Assembly: GCA_030424545.1 (NCBI GenBank)
Contig: JAUHWL010000001.1
Coordinates: 310,001 to 374,000, forward strand
DNA length: 64,000 bases
Reading direction: 5' to 3'
DNA from: Bacteroidia bacterium
Lineage (GTDB): Bacteria; Bacteroidota; Bacteroidia; Flavobacteriales; Schleiferiaceae
In this document: positions 35,580 through 45,233 of the stretch, piece by piece
Position numbering within the stretch: position 1 is the first letter of the stretch
Layout of the letters: every line of letters starts with the position of its first letter
Made by a program: the position numbers and the translations under genes
The notes under the pieces: model-generated
What the model was told of the DNA's origin: nothing
Seen by the model: the letters and a program-made list of their open reading frames with translations, nothing else
Database searches by the model: none

Positions 35580-35605
35580 GTATATAACTACAGTTTAAAA
35601 GAAGC

Positions 35606-36022
35606 TTACTCGTCTTCTTTTTTTAATTGAGATTCTAGCTCAGAAATTTTTAAAACAGCTTTTTTCAGTTCTTCAGACGATTTGCTTAACGCTGCATTAG
35701 CTTGCTCAAGGTCTTGTGTAAGGGTAGTGATATTCTGATTTTTTTCAAGAATGGTTGCATCTCTTTTTGCAACAGTGGCCGTAAGCCTTCCCACTTCTTC
35801 TTTTAAATTATGTACAATTTTATTCAGACCATTTATTTCTTTATTAAGGTTTTGAGAAAGAATGAATGAATATAAAATGTAGATGATAAAGCCGAGCGAA
35901 AAGATGATGTTAACAGATCTAGCAGCAACACCTTCTGTATCTACATACATTAAAAAGACGGCCGCACCAATTACCAAAAGGCCCAAGCCTAAAACAATAT
36001 TTTCTAATACTTTTCCCTTCAT
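35606..36022 (-). CDS. Membrane-anchored coiled-coil protein
   Basis: The 138-residue protein has two close membrane helices (about residues 7-27 and 37-55), then a long coiled coil rich in Leu, Glu and Lys (about 60-135) with heptad-like spacing. It lies between rnr and the LysE exporter in one minus-strand run. I do not recognise the family. Confidence 0.65.
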   Translation of the reverse strand: MKGKVLENIVLGLGLLVIGAAVFLMYVDTEGVAARSVNIIFSLGFIIYILYSFILSQNLNKEINGLNKIVHNLKEEVGRLTATVAKRDATILEKNQNITTLTQDLEQANAALSKSSEELKKAVLKISELESQLKKEDE

Positions 36023-36024
36023 AT

Positions 36025-38190
36025 CTAGGTGGTTTTAATGGGTTTTTCTAAAGGTACAAAATCAAGCTGTTTGCGCTCTAAATCTGCATTTTTAACGCGA
36101 ATGCCTAGTGCATCGCCCAGCTGATATATTTTTCCATATCGTTCGCCAAAGATGCAGTAATTTTTTTCATCAAAAACGTAATAATCATCTTTAAAGTCTC
36201 GCATGCGCACCATGCCTTCGCAATGATTGTCTAGCAACTCTACATATACGCCCCATTCTGTAATTCCGCTAATTACTCCGGTAAATGCCTCGCCAACAAA
36301 TTGCTCCATGTATTTAACCTGCATGTATTTAATGCTATCTCGTTCTGCCATGGTGGCCATTTTTTCGCGTTCGCTGCAATGCACACAAAGGTCTTCTAGC
36401 TCTTGCTGGTCTCCTGGTTTTTGCTTGTCTAAATATTGTTGTAAAAGGCGATGAACAAGAACATCGGGGTAGCGCCTTATGGGCGAGGTAAAGTGCGTAT
36501 AATAATCAAAGGCTAAACCGTAATGACCAATGTTATGCGTAGTATAAACGGCTTTTGCCATGCTGCGTACCGTTAGTGTTTCTACCATATTTGCTTGTGG
36601 CGTGTCTTTAACTTCGCCCAACATTTTGTTTAGCGATGCCGATATTGCCTTGCGCCCAACGGTAGAAACTTTGTAGCCAAATTGTTTTACAAAGCCGGCT
36701 AGATCAAACAACTTTGCGGGGTCAGGATCGTCATGTACGCGGTAAACAAATGTGTTATCAGAGGCTTTTCCATCGGCAGCTTTGCCAATAAATTCGGCCA
36801 CGCTGCGATTGGCCAACAACATAAATTCTTCTATAAGGTGGTTGGCCTCTTTGCTAATTTTAAAATAAACACCGGTGGGCTGATTTTCTTCGTCTAAGCT
36901 AAATTTAACCTCGTGCTTATCAAAACTTATGGCGCCATCTTTCATGCGTTTGGCACGAAGAATTTTTGCCAACTTATCTAACGTGTTTATCTCGTCTGCC
37001 AATTCTCCATCGGCACCTTCTATAATGGCTTGGGCGTCTTCGTAGGCAAAGCGTTTGTCAGAATAAATAAGGGTTCGGCCAAACCATTTGCTTTTTATTT
37101 TGGCTTGGTCGTCCATTTCAAACACCGCACTAAACGTTAGTTTTTCTTCATGCGGACGTAAACTGCACACACCATTGCTAAGCACTTCGGGCAACATGGG
37201 CACAACCCGATCTACCAAATACACACTAGTGGCGCGGGTTACAGCTTCTTCGTCTAGCTCGGTACCGGGTTTTAAATAATGGGTAACATCGGCAATGTGC
37301 ACACCAATTTCCCAGTTGCCGTTTTCTAATTTTTGTATGGAAAGCGCATCATCAAAATCTTTGGCATCGGCCGGATCTATGGTAAATGTGGTGATGTCTC
37401 TAAAATCTCTGCGGCCTTTGCGGTCTTCGTCTGTAATGCCCAAACTAAGATCATTGGCTTCGGCTTCTACCTCGGCCGGAAAATCATACGGCAAGCCATA
37501 ATCGGCAAGAATGGCGTGTATTTCTGTATTGTGCTCTCCGGCATTGCCCAGCACTCGTGTAATTTTTCCAAATGGGTTTTGCGCATTTTCAGGCCAATCA
37601 GTTAACTCGGCCACCACTTTTTGGTTATTCTCGGCATCTAGAATATGCTCTAATGGAATAAAAATATCGGTAGTCATCTTGCGGCTATCAGGTATAACAA
37701 AGGCAAACGTTTTTCCAATTTCTATGCGCCCAACAAATTGATTTTTAGCTCTTTCTAAAACCTCTACAACTTCGCCTTCTGGTCTGCTGCTGCGTTTGCT
37801 TGCAAAAACAGAAACGCTAACCAAATCTCCGTGCAATGCTCTGTTCAGGTGATTGGCTTTTACAAGAACATCGCTTTCTTGGTCTTTAGAAACGATGTAT
37901 GCGTTTCCAGAACTCGTCATATCTACTTTTCCTTCTACAAGAGATGCCGTAAATTTTAGTTTAAAACGCCCGCGATCTACGGGTACAATTTTGCCCTGTT
38001 CTGCCAAGAGCTTTAAACATTGCTCCATTGAATATTGAATTGAGGCAGGCTTGTAACCCATTTTAGCGGCTACTTGCTTATAATTTAAAGTACGCGTTGG
38101 GAATTTTCGGAATACATCTAAGACTTTATGACTTAATTGTATTACGTTGCCTTTGGCTCCCTGCGGCCCTTTTCTTTTCTTTTTTGACAT
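36025..38190 (-). CDS. rnr: Ribonuclease R
   Basis: The 721-residue 3'-5' exoribonuclease has an N-terminal winged-helix and cold-shock region, then the RNB domain (TIDPADAKDFDDALSIQK, with the metal-binding aspartates). The YTHFTSPIRRYPDVLVHRLL motif and a C-terminal S1 domain (GVISGITEWGVYVEL) follow. It degrades structured RNA. TACTTTTA lies 4 bases before the ATG on the minus strand. Confidence 0.96.
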   Translation of the reverse strand: MSKKKRKGPQGAKGNVIQLSHKVLDVFRKFPTRTLNYKQVAAKMGYKPASIQYSMEQCLKLLAEQGKIVPVDRGRFKLKFTASLVEGKVDMTSSGNAYIVSKDQESDVLVKANHLNRALHGDLVSVSVFASKRSSRPEGEVVEVLERAKNQFVGRIEIGKTFAFVIPDSRKMTTDIFIPLEHILDAENNQKVVAELTDWPENAQNPFGKITRVLGNAGEHNTEIHAILADYGLPYDFPAEVEAEANDLSLGITDEDRKGRRDFRDITTFTIDPADAKDFDDALSIQKLENGNWEIGVHIADVTHYLKPGTELDEEAVTRATSVYLVDRVVPMLPEVLSNGVCSLRPHEEKLTFSAVFEMDDQAKIKSKWFGRTLIYSDKRFAYEDAQAIIEGADGELADEINTLDKLAKILRAKRMKDGAISFDKHEVKFSLDEENQPTGVYFKISKEANHLIEEFMLLANRSVAEFIGKAADGKASDNTFVYRVHDDPDPAKLFDLAGFVKQFGYKVSTVGRKAISASLNKMLGEVKDTPQANMVETLTVRSMAKAVYTTHNIGHYGLAFDYYTHFTSPIRRYPDVLVHRLLQQYLDKQKPGDQQELEDLCVHCSEREKMATMAERDSIKYMQVKYMEQFVGEAFTGVISGITEWGVYVELLDNHCEGMVRMRDFKDDYYVFDEKNYCIFGERYGKIYQLGDALGIRVKNADLERKQLDFVPLEKPIKTT

Positions 38191-38194
38191 GGGC

Positions 38195-38202
38195 TAAAAG
38201 TA
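38195..38202 (-). promoter_or_regulatory. Near-consensus -7 element four bases before the rnr ATG
   Basis: TACTTTTA differs from TAnnTTTG only at the last base. GCCC separates it from ATG, giving the same 4-base spacing as the HU/SPOR and panD genes. Confidence 0.3.
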
Positions 38203-38271
38203 AGGAAGGCACAAGAAATATTGTGTACTTAATTAGTTAAGAGAATGTTTTGTTTTAAACTCAAAAAACCA

Positions 38272-38465
38272 CTAAATCCCTTAAAGGGAAATTTTTGCTT
38301 TTGGGGAAACTTTATCGTTCACTCCCAACCCCCTAAAGGGGGCTTTCATTCGAGTAGAAAAAAATCCATTGTTGTTCAACCCTAAATTCCCTAAAGGGGA
38401 CTTTCTTTAAAAGTGAAAAAAATCCAGTCGCTAAAAAGCTCCCTTTAGGGGGTTGGGGGTTTTAG
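38272..38465. repeat. REP-like palindromic repeats, left block (four units)
   Basis: Four related units have a core of CCCTAAAGGGG and a flank ending GACTTTC or GCTTTC. They lie at 38272-38296, 38324-38347, 38380-38405 and, in reverse orientation, 38435-38465. The third and fourth units face each other and can form a long stem-loop. The fourth overlaps the 3' end of the DUF559 gene. Confidence 0.85.
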
Positions 38466-38843
38466 CTCTTCAACTCGCACAGCAATTTCTTTTTCCAGCT
38501 CCTTAATCACATTTTGCAAATCAGAATAGATTTCCTCATTTCTAAACCTAATTACTTTCACACCAAAAGTTTCAATTTCTGCCGTGCGGCCTTCGTCCCA
38601 TAAGGCTTGCTCAAACTCATTGTGTACATCGCCATCCACTTCAATTATTAGGCGTAATGCATGACAATAAAAATCCGCAACAAAAAAGGAAATGGGGTGT
38701 TGCCTTCTAAATTTAAAACCAAGAAGATTTTTCTGGATGACAGTCCAAAGGCGCTTTTCAGCGTCAGTTTCTTTGCTTCGTAAAATTCTTGCCAGAGCAA
38801 AAACTTCGGGCTTTGCCCCGTAAAACATGTCGGTGGCGGTCAT
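38445..38843 (-). CDS. DUF559 endonuclease-domain protein
   Basis: The 132-residue protein has the DUF559 pattern: ARILRSKETDAEKRLWTVIQ, GFKFRRQHPISFFVADFYC, LIIEVDGDVH and VKVIRFRNEEI. This is a PD-(D/E)XK fold related to Vsr; D92-like, EVDG and FRRQ residues are in place, so nuclease activity is plausible. It is a lone gene inside REP-like repeats. Its last residues (KPPTP) and TAA come from a repeat unit. The start is the ATG at 38843. Confidence 0.9.
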   Translation of the reverse strand: MTATDMFYGAKPEVFALARILRSKETDAEKRLWTVIQKNLLGFKFRRQHPISFFVADFYCHALRLIIEVDGDVHNEFEQALWDEGRTAEIETFGVKVIRFRNEEIYSDLQNVIKELEKEIAVRVEELKPPTP

Positions 38844-38870
38844 TGTTGGGTTTTTGTTTCGTAAATATAA

Positions 38871-38939
38871 CCCCTAAATCCCGTAAAGGGGACTTTTCTT
38901 AAGGTGTTAAAAAACTCCCTTTAGGGGATTTAGGGGTCA
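38871..38939. repeat. REP-like palindromic repeats, right block (two units)
   Basis: CCCCTAAATCCCGTAAAGGG at 38871-38890 continues as GACTTTTC to 38898. The mirrored unit lies at 38911-38939 (CTCCCTTTAGGGGATTTAGG). The two arms fold into a hairpin of about 25 pairs with a 12-base loop, upstream of the DUF559 gene and before the T9SS gene. Confidence 0.85.
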
Positions 38940-39037
38940 TTTAACTTCCGCTAACTAACTTCTAGACGTACTTGCCGAATTATGCCTCCAATATGAAACC
39001 AGAACACTTTACATTCCTAACCCATTATAATTTAATC

Positions 39038-40528
39038 ATGAAAAAAGCGCTTTGTTTTTTGGTTTTGGCTTTTGCTTGTGGCATTGTTTCGGCACAAAAT
39101 GGGACGTTAAATTTAAATTTTGGAGATAGCGGCACAACTGTTATACAACAAGGATGCTCAGATAGTCAAGGTACTTCGTTGTTGCTTCAGCCCGATGGAA
39201 AAATAATATTAGGTGGCGATGCCCAACATCCGTTTTTTAACTATACCGGTATTTTAGCTCGCTTTTTACCTTCTGGAGATTTAGACAGCACCTTTGGTAT
39301 ACACGGTGTTACAGACCCTAAGTTGTTTTTAGATTGGAACATTTATGATTTAGCCTTCCAAGCGGATGGTAAAATTGTTGCCGCAGGAATAATTGGCACT
39401 TACAATTTTGCTGTTTTTCGGTTTTTGCCCAACGGTAGTTTAGATAGCAATTTTGGTACAAATGGCGTTTTTTCTTTTGAACCTGCATGGTTTTTAGGCA
39501 ACGGTTATGCCGCAAGTATTGCCGTGTATGGCACAAAAATTTTGGTTTGCGGAGAAACCGACAGAGACTCGGCAGCGGTTGTATTGCAATTAACAAACAC
39601 GGGCAAGCGCGATAGCACTTTTAACGGCAACGGCACAAAGGTTTTGGCATTTAATGGGCAAAACACAAAAGCCAACGATTTACACATTCAACCCGATGGT
39701 AAAATATTAATTGGCGGAAGTGTAAGCGTAAACGGAACGGAAGACATGGCCTTGTTTCGCTTAAACAGCAACGGAGATTTTGATCAATCTTTTGGGAAAA
39801 AAGGCATTGTACATATAAATGCAAACAACCAAGAAGAAGTACAAAATGTGCTGGTGCAATCTGACCACACAATAATTGCAGTAAGAAATCGAACAGATTC
39901 AGGGATAAATAAAATTGTGGTTTCGCGGCATATGGCCAATGGCGATGTAGATTTAACCTACGGCCTTAATGGCGAAACCGAAATTGCGGCAACAGGGTTT
40001 ACATCAACCGCGGCAAAAAGCGCATGTATGTTGCCCGATGATGGTGTGCTAATTGCTGGTAGTGCAGACTCGCTATACCAGGCGCAAATGGTTACCCGCG
40101 TGTTTTCTAATGGCTTGGTAGATGGCAATTTTGGTTGGAACGGATTTGTTCTCATTAAAGATTCGGTTGATTCCTTTTTGAGCGATATTGTTGCTCAAGG
40201 TTCGGCCCACTTTTTTGTAGCGGGTAAAATGTTAGACACGTGTTATTTCGAGGCTTTTTTAAGCGGATATCAATATCAGAACAGCATTGGTTTGGATGAG
40301 TTTACTGCGCCAGATTTTAAAATTTACCCCAACCCAAGTTCTGGCATGTTAACCATCGCCACCAAAACCCCAGGAGTTTTTACGCTCTACAACAACCTTG
40401 GCCAAGAAGTTTGGCGTGGCTTTGTAAGTGCAGAACCTTCAACTATAAACCTAGAACATCTCCCAGCAGGGCTCTATTTTATGGTTGATAATCGCGGTAG
40501 CTCACAAGCCATTGCGCTATCTAATTGA
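39038..40528 (+). CDS. Delta-60-repeat protein with T9SS sorting domain
   Basis: I start at the ATG at 39038 (496 residues), where a signal peptide begins (MKKALCFLVLAFACGIVSAQ); an earlier frame start precedes it. The body has at least seven delta-60-type repeats, each about 50-60 residues, with QxDGKI and LDxxFGxxG motifs (LQPDGKIILGGDA, LDSTFGIHGV). The last 70 residues form a T9SS type A sorting domain (IYPNPSSGMLTIATKTPG). The protein is thus likely exported by T9SS and attached to the surface. It is a paralogue of the gene at 43086. Confidence 0.9.
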   Translation: MKKALCFLVLAFACGIVSAQNGTLNLNFGDSGTTVIQQGCSDSQGTSLLLQPDGKIILGGDAQHPFFNYTGILARFLPSGDLDSTFGIHGVTDPKLFLDWNIYDLAFQADGKIVAAGIIGTYNFAVFRFLPNGSLDSNFGTNGVFSFEPAWFLGNGYAASIAVYGTKILVCGETDRDSAAVVLQLTNTGKRDSTFNGNGTKVLAFNGQNTKANDLHIQPDGKILIGGSVSVNGTEDMALFRLNSNGDFDQSFGKKGIVHINANNQEEVQNVLVQSDHTIIAVRNRTDSGINKIVVSRHMANGDVDLTYGLNGETEIAATGFTSTAAKSACMLPDDGVLIAGSADSLYQAQMVTRVFSNGLVDGNFGWNGFVLIKDSVDSFLSDIVAQGSAHFFVAGKMLDTCYFEAFLSGYQYQNSIGLDEFTAPDFKIYPNPSSGMLTIATKTPGVFTLYNNLGQEVWRGFVSAEPSTINLEHLPAGLYFMVDNRGSSQAIALSN

Positions 40529-40601
40529 TAGGCCTGCTTTATTGTTTATCCATTCTTATCATTGAACGGTTCATTTATATTTGATTTTAAATGAGCGCAC
40601 A

Positions 40602-42977
40602 ATGAAAATACCTTATACCATATCATTCCTATTCTTTTTGTTAACGAGCCTTTTGGTAAATGCACAATCCACCAATAAATATTGGCACACGGTTAATACA
40701 CCTAGCGATTCCATTCATTTTGTAGAAGATTTAAATGACACACTCTATGGGCTTACTTTAGTAGGGAATACGGTTGAAGTAAGGAGAAGGTTATTCAATA
40801 CTTGGATGTCAATACAGCCTATTTCGTTGGCTGCAAATGAAAACTATAAGCAACTTGTTAAATATAAAAATGAGCTTTACGCGCTTACAAGTAATAGACT
40901 ATTAAAATATTCTGGCTCAAGTTGGACTACCGTGTTAAATCAAAGTTTTTTAGAAAAGATGATTGTTTTTCGCAATCGACTTTTACTTCATGGTGGTTTT
41001 AGTTCGTTTCAAGGAAACACTGCTTACGGCTTTATTTACTATGATGGGGCCTCGTTTGGTGTTTTAAAATATGCCAACAATCAAGTTTTTGGCTTTACAG
41101 GCACCTTAAATGATTGGCTCGTTTTTAATAATAAATTGTACTTAGGCGGAGACATATACAACACCTCTGCTGGTCAAATACCATCTGATTTATTAATATG
41201 GAATGACTCAACAGTGGTTGAAGCTTATGTTGCAACCACGAATAACCCTATTGTAAAGGATATTCATGTTTTTAATGGTGAGGTTTACATAGTTTCAGCA
41301 AAAGGATATGCCCGCAAAGTGTATAAATTAAACGGTTCATCATTGGTAGATTTAAACTCATTTGCTCATCCTAATTTAAACGTTGTTAATTCAGATTTTG
41401 GAGGTCTATCTCATTACAATAACCAACTGGTTATTTCTGGATTTGTGGCTGATACCTTTACCTACTTTTATACAACATTAGCATATAACGGAAGCAATTG
41501 GGAGAGCCTAGGAGATTCTATTTACCCTTATTCCAGCATAATAAGGTATAATGAATATTTTAAGCCAATGATTAATTCAGCTGGTGTTTTATACCGATTT
41601 GGGAAAATAAACAGGCAAAAACCTTTTGTATTTTATCGCGATACTAATCTTGTTTCTTTAGAATATTCAGTTACAGATGCTTTGCCAGATTCTTGTTACT
41701 TAAAAGATGCGCGCTATTTTTTATCTAAAAAAATAAGTATGAACAACAATGTATCTCGCGTGTATTCATCATCAAAGGGAGTTTCAACAGTAGAAATTCC
41801 AGCTAACCAGATTCAAGGTTTACACTTAAAATTATCAGAAAAAGAAATTAGCTATTACCAACCTTTAGCCTGTAGCGATTCTATTATACCCGTTATAAAA
41901 AATAGCGCAGGAACTTATGAGGCACATTTTTTTGTAAAACCCATTGTAGCTATAAATGATGTCAAGGTTACTGTTTCTGGCGAAACAGGTTGGCGAGCAA
42001 GACAAGGATTTAAGCAAAACTATTACATAGATGTATCTAACGTGGGAACAGAACCACTTACTAATGTAACAACCAATTTTAGTTTTTCATCAAATTCTAT
42101 CGTAGTAAACAGCTCAGATGTACCAACAAGTGCTCAGGCAACAAACCTCACATTCTTAATAGATTCTTTAAATGTTGGCGAACAAAGAACCATTCGCGTA
42201 AAGCTGGAAAACACGCTCGGTTATGTAATAGGAGATAGTATTCAATTTACAGCGCAAGCATCTATTGCTCAAGTAGATGCAGATTCAACCAATAATACAT
42301 ATAGTTTGAATCAACTAGTTACAGCAGCTGTAGATCCCAATAGCAAAAAAGTAAATAGAGAAGCTATTACAAGCTGGGGAGGACCGTTACGATATCAAAT
42401 TAATTTTCAAAATTTTGGAAATGATACGGCCTATACCGTGGTGATTGTAGACACCCTTTCTCTAAGCTTAAAAAGGGAATCATTTGAGTTGGTTTCTAGC
42501 AGCCATCCGGTAGAATTTGAATTGATGGGCAACGTAATAGTTTTTAGATTTAAAAATATTTTGTTAGTAGATTCTGCCAGTAATGCAGATGCCAGCAAGG
42601 GTTTTGTGCAGTTTGATATAGATATGAAATCGCAATTAGCAAAAACAGATACCATAAAAAATCGTGCACATATTTATTTTGACTTTCAACCAGCGGTAAT
42701 TACCAATTACGCAAAAACCTATCGTATGTCACAAGTTGGTATATCAGAAAATCAAAAAAGAAAATTCAAAATTTTCCCCAACCCAAGTTCTGGCATGTTA
42801 ACCATCGCCACCAAAACACCCGGTGTTTTTACGCTCTACAACAATCTTGGCCAAGAAGTTTGGCGTGGCCAAATAAACCTTGAACCTATATCATTAAACT
42901 TAGAACATCTTCCAGCGGGCCTCTATTTTATAGTTAATGAACTTGGAGCGAGCCAGAAAATGATCTTAAGCAAATAA
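40602..42977 (+). CDS. Large surface protein with CARDB/DUF7619-like domain and T9SS sorting domain
   Basis: I start at the ATG at 40602 (791 residues), at a signal peptide (KIPYTISFLFFLLTS). The first half reads as Kelch- or beta-propeller-like repeats with Gly-Asn turns. Around residues 580-720 is a conserved repeat-type Ig-like domain (VDPNSKKVNREAITSWGGP, LRYQINFQNFGNDTA, AHIYFDFQPAVITN), typical of DUF7619-like surface proteins. The C-terminal 70 residues are a T9SS type A sorting domain almost identical in DNA to its neighbours. Confidence 0.85.
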   Translation: MKIPYTISFLFFLLTSLLVNAQSTNKYWHTVNTPSDSIHFVEDLNDTLYGLTLVGNTVEVRRRLFNTWMSIQPISLAANENYKQLVKYKNELYALTSNRLLKYSGSSWTTVLNQSFLEKMIVFRNRLLLHGGFSSFQGNTAYGFIYYDGASFGVLKYANNQVFGFTGTLNDWLVFNNKLYLGGDIYNTSAGQIPSDLLIWNDSTVVEAYVATTNNPIVKDIHVFNGEVYIVSAKGYARKVYKLNGSSLVDLNSFAHPNLNVVNSDFGGLSHYNNQLVISGFVADTFTYFYTTLAYNGSNWESLGDSIYPYSSIIRYNEYFKPMINSAGVLYRFGKINRQKPFVFYRDTNLVSLEYSVTDALPDSCYLKDARYFLSKKISMNNNVSRVYSSSKGVSTVEIPANQIQGLHLKLSEKEISYYQPLACSDSIIPVIKNSAGTYEAHFFVKPIVAINDVKVTVSGETGWRARQGFKQNYYIDVSNVGTEPLTNVTTNFSFSSNSIVVNSSDVPTSAQATNLTFLIDSLNVGEQRTIRVKLENTLGYVIGDSIQFTAQASIAQVDADSTNNTYSLNQLVTAAVDPNSKKVNREAITSWGGPLRYQINFQNFGNDTAYTVVIVDTLSLSLKRESFELVSSSHPVEFELMGNVIVFRFKNILLVDSASNADASKGFVQFDIDMKSQLAKTDTIKNRAHIYFDFQPAVITNYAKTYRMSQVGISENQKRKFKIFPNPSSGMLTIATKTPGVFTLYNNLGQEVWRGQINLEPISLNLEHLPAGLYFIVNELGASQKMILSK

Positions 42978-43085
42978 TGTGCGTAGCGTTTCACGCTTTC
43001 CTCATTAAAAAGACAAAGAATTTTAAGCCAATTTACGGGCAACGTTTTTAACGTTTGTGAATCTATTTAGAAAAGTCAAAAGCTC

Positions 43086-44609
43086 ATGAAAAATAGTATT
43101 CTATCTACATTTTTCTTTTCGTTCTACTTATTATCGGCCCAAAATGGCATATTAGACTCTAGTTTTGGTCATCAAGGCCACGTAATAAAAACGCTTAACA
43201 CAGATTATGGCTCGGGCACTACGGCACATATTTTACCCAACAATAAAATATTGGTGGGAGGTTATGCTGGCATTTCCTCACAACAGGTTCACTTAAAAGG
43301 CGTGCTGCATAAATACAATGCAGATGGTACGGCAGATACGGGTTTTGCCGACCAGGGTGAGGTTAATCAAAATTTATTGCCCAACAATTGGGCACTGATG
43401 AAGCTTGCCGTGCAGCCCGATGGAAAAATAGTTGCCAGTGGTCATTACGATTTTTCTAGCATCGGCCTTTTGGCCAGATTTCATCCTGATGGCACGTTAG
43501 ATTCTAGTTTTGGAACGGATGGCGTAAACATTATCGATTTTTCATCAACTGCAACTGAGGCTACATACGTGAGTGATTTGGCACTTTTACCAGACGGTAA
43601 AATTTTAATTTGTGGCTACACAGATGATGGCGGTACGCCTTTAAGCTACGTTGCACGTTACACCACAGCAGGAAAACGAGATACCAGTTATGGCAATTTT
43701 GGGATTAATATATTACCACAAGTTGGCATTTATGAGTTTTATGCAGACGGCATGATGGTTCGGCCAGACGGAAAAATTGTGTTAAACGGCTCCTCGTCTA
43801 TTTGGGGAGGTAGCCGCATGATGGTTGTTCGATTACATGCAAACGGCAATTTTGACTTTACGTTTGGCACCAACGGTGTAGTGCGCCATGCGTTGTTTTC
43901 TAGCGAATGGCTCCAGAAAACCATATTGCTTCCAAATCAGAAAATGATATGTGTTGGAAGTGTGGGAACAAATTATGCAGATGTTTTTATTTCGAATATA
44001 TCATCGAACGGAGATTTAGATTCTAGCTACGGAACAAACGGAGTGTTAACGTTTAATTTAGCTTCGGGTTATTCTTATTCGGTTGCAGATGCGCATCTTT
44101 TGGCAGATAATTCGGTGCTTATTTCCATTCGGGCAACGTTTGGTAGTCAAACAAAATCTATTGTAACCAGAGTTCTAGAAGATGGGAAAATAGACTTTTC
44201 GTTTGGCGCAAATGGTTTTATTCATCCTGCTTTTCCAGGCAATTCAGCATACCATTCTATTGCAATTGTAGATCATCAAAGCTTTGTTATGTCAGGGTTT
44301 CAGAGCGATTCGCTAGGCGCGTCTTTGCTGCTTTCTAAATATGTAATAAAAAGTTACTTTTCTATTGCAGAATCTAGCCTACCTAAAACAGATTTTAATA
44401 TTTACCCCAACCCAAGTTCTGGCATTTTAACCATCGCCACCAAAACACCCGGTGTTTATACGCTCTACAACAATCTTGGCCAACAAGTTTGGCGCGGCCA
44501 AATAAACCTTGAGCAATCAACATTAAACCTAGAACATCTCTCGTCTGGCCTCTATTTTATGGTTGATGAAGTTGGCACGAGCCAGAAAATCATCATCGCA
44601 AAAAATTAA
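43086..44609 (+). CDS. Delta-60-repeat protein with T9SS sorting domain (paralogue)
   Basis: The 507-residue protein has a signal peptide (KNSILSTFFFSFYLLSAQ), at least six delta-60 repeats (VQPDGKIVASGHYD, LDSSFGTDGVN, MMVRPDGKIVLNGSS) and a T9SS type A sorting domain ending in KIIIAKN. It is a clear paralogue of the gene at 39038, with many differences in the repeats but a nearly identical sorting domain. Confidence 0.9.
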   Translation: MKNSILSTFFFSFYLLSAQNGILDSSFGHQGHVIKTLNTDYGSGTTAHILPNNKILVGGYAGISSQQVHLKGVLHKYNADGTADTGFADQGEVNQNLLPNNWALMKLAVQPDGKIVASGHYDFSSIGLLARFHPDGTLDSSFGTDGVNIIDFSSTATEATYVSDLALLPDGKILICGYTDDGGTPLSYVARYTTAGKRDTSYGNFGINILPQVGIYEFYADGMMVRPDGKIVLNGSSSIWGGSRMMVVRLHANGNFDFTFGTNGVVRHALFSSEWLQKTILLPNQKMICVGSVGTNYADVFISNISSNGDLDSSYGTNGVLTFNLASGYSYSVADAHLLADNSVLISIRATFGSQTKSIVTRVLEDGKIDFSFGANGFIHPAFPGNSAYHSIAIVDHQSFVMSGFQSDSLGASLLLSKYVIKSYFSIAESSLPKTDFNIYPNPSSGILTIATKTPGVYTLYNNLGQQVWRGQINLEQSTLNLEHLSSGLYFMVDEVGTSQKIIIAKN

Positions 44610-44675
44610 ATTTTTACCCCTCAAGCAACCTTTGACTTACTTTGTGGTGTCTTTGTAATTGTAAGACCACAAAAA

Positions 44676-45233
44676 GTGAAAGTGCTACGACTAAAACCTA
44701 CCCTTGAAACGCTTATTGAGCGCTGCCGCAAAAACGACAGCAAGGCACAATATGCGCTTTACCAAATGATGGGAGCAAAAATGCTGGGGGTTTGTAGGCG
44801 GTACGTAAAAAGCATAGAAGAGGCAGAAGAAATACTTAGCAATGGTTTTGTAAAAGTGTTTACCAAGCTAGATCAATTTAATGGCGAGGGTTCTTTTGAA
44901 GGTTGGGTAAGAAAAATTATGGTGCGCGAAAGCCTGAATTACATCCGCTATCAACGCAACATTTTTGTTGAGGTAAATCCGGACTGGGTGCCAGAACAAG
45001 GACATAGCCCCATAGAAGAAGAAACAGAGGCCGAAGAGCTTTTGTGCCTTATAGATGAGCTACCCATTGGGTACAAAACAGTATTTAACCTGTATGCAAT
45101 AGAAGGGTTTGCACACAAAGAAATTGGCGAAATGTTAGGCGTAACAGAAAACACCAGCAAAAGCCAATTAAGCAAAGCCCGTAAATATTTAAAGGAGAGA
45201 ATAAATCAAACACAATATCTTTCTAAAACATGA
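44676..45233 (+). CDS. ECF sigma factor
   Basis: The 185-residue protein starts with a GTG at 44676. It has region 2 (IERCRKNDSKAQYALYQMMG, VCRRYVKSIEEAEEIL, FVKVFTKLDQFNGEG) and region 4 (VFNLYAIEGFAHKEIGEMLG). It resembles the SigW/RpoE-like group of Bacteroidota. It overlaps the next gene as ATGA, so the sigma factor and its likely anti-sigma partner are coupled. Confidence 0.92.
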   Translation: MKVLRLKPTLETLIERCRKNDSKAQYALYQMMGAKMLGVCRRYVKSIEEAEEILSNGFVKVFTKLDQFNGEGSFEGWVRKIMVRESLNYIRYQRNIFVEVNPDWVPEQGHSPIEEETEAEELLCLIDELPIGYKTVFNLYAIEGFAHKEIGEMLGVTENTSKSQLSKARKYLKERINQTQYLSKT

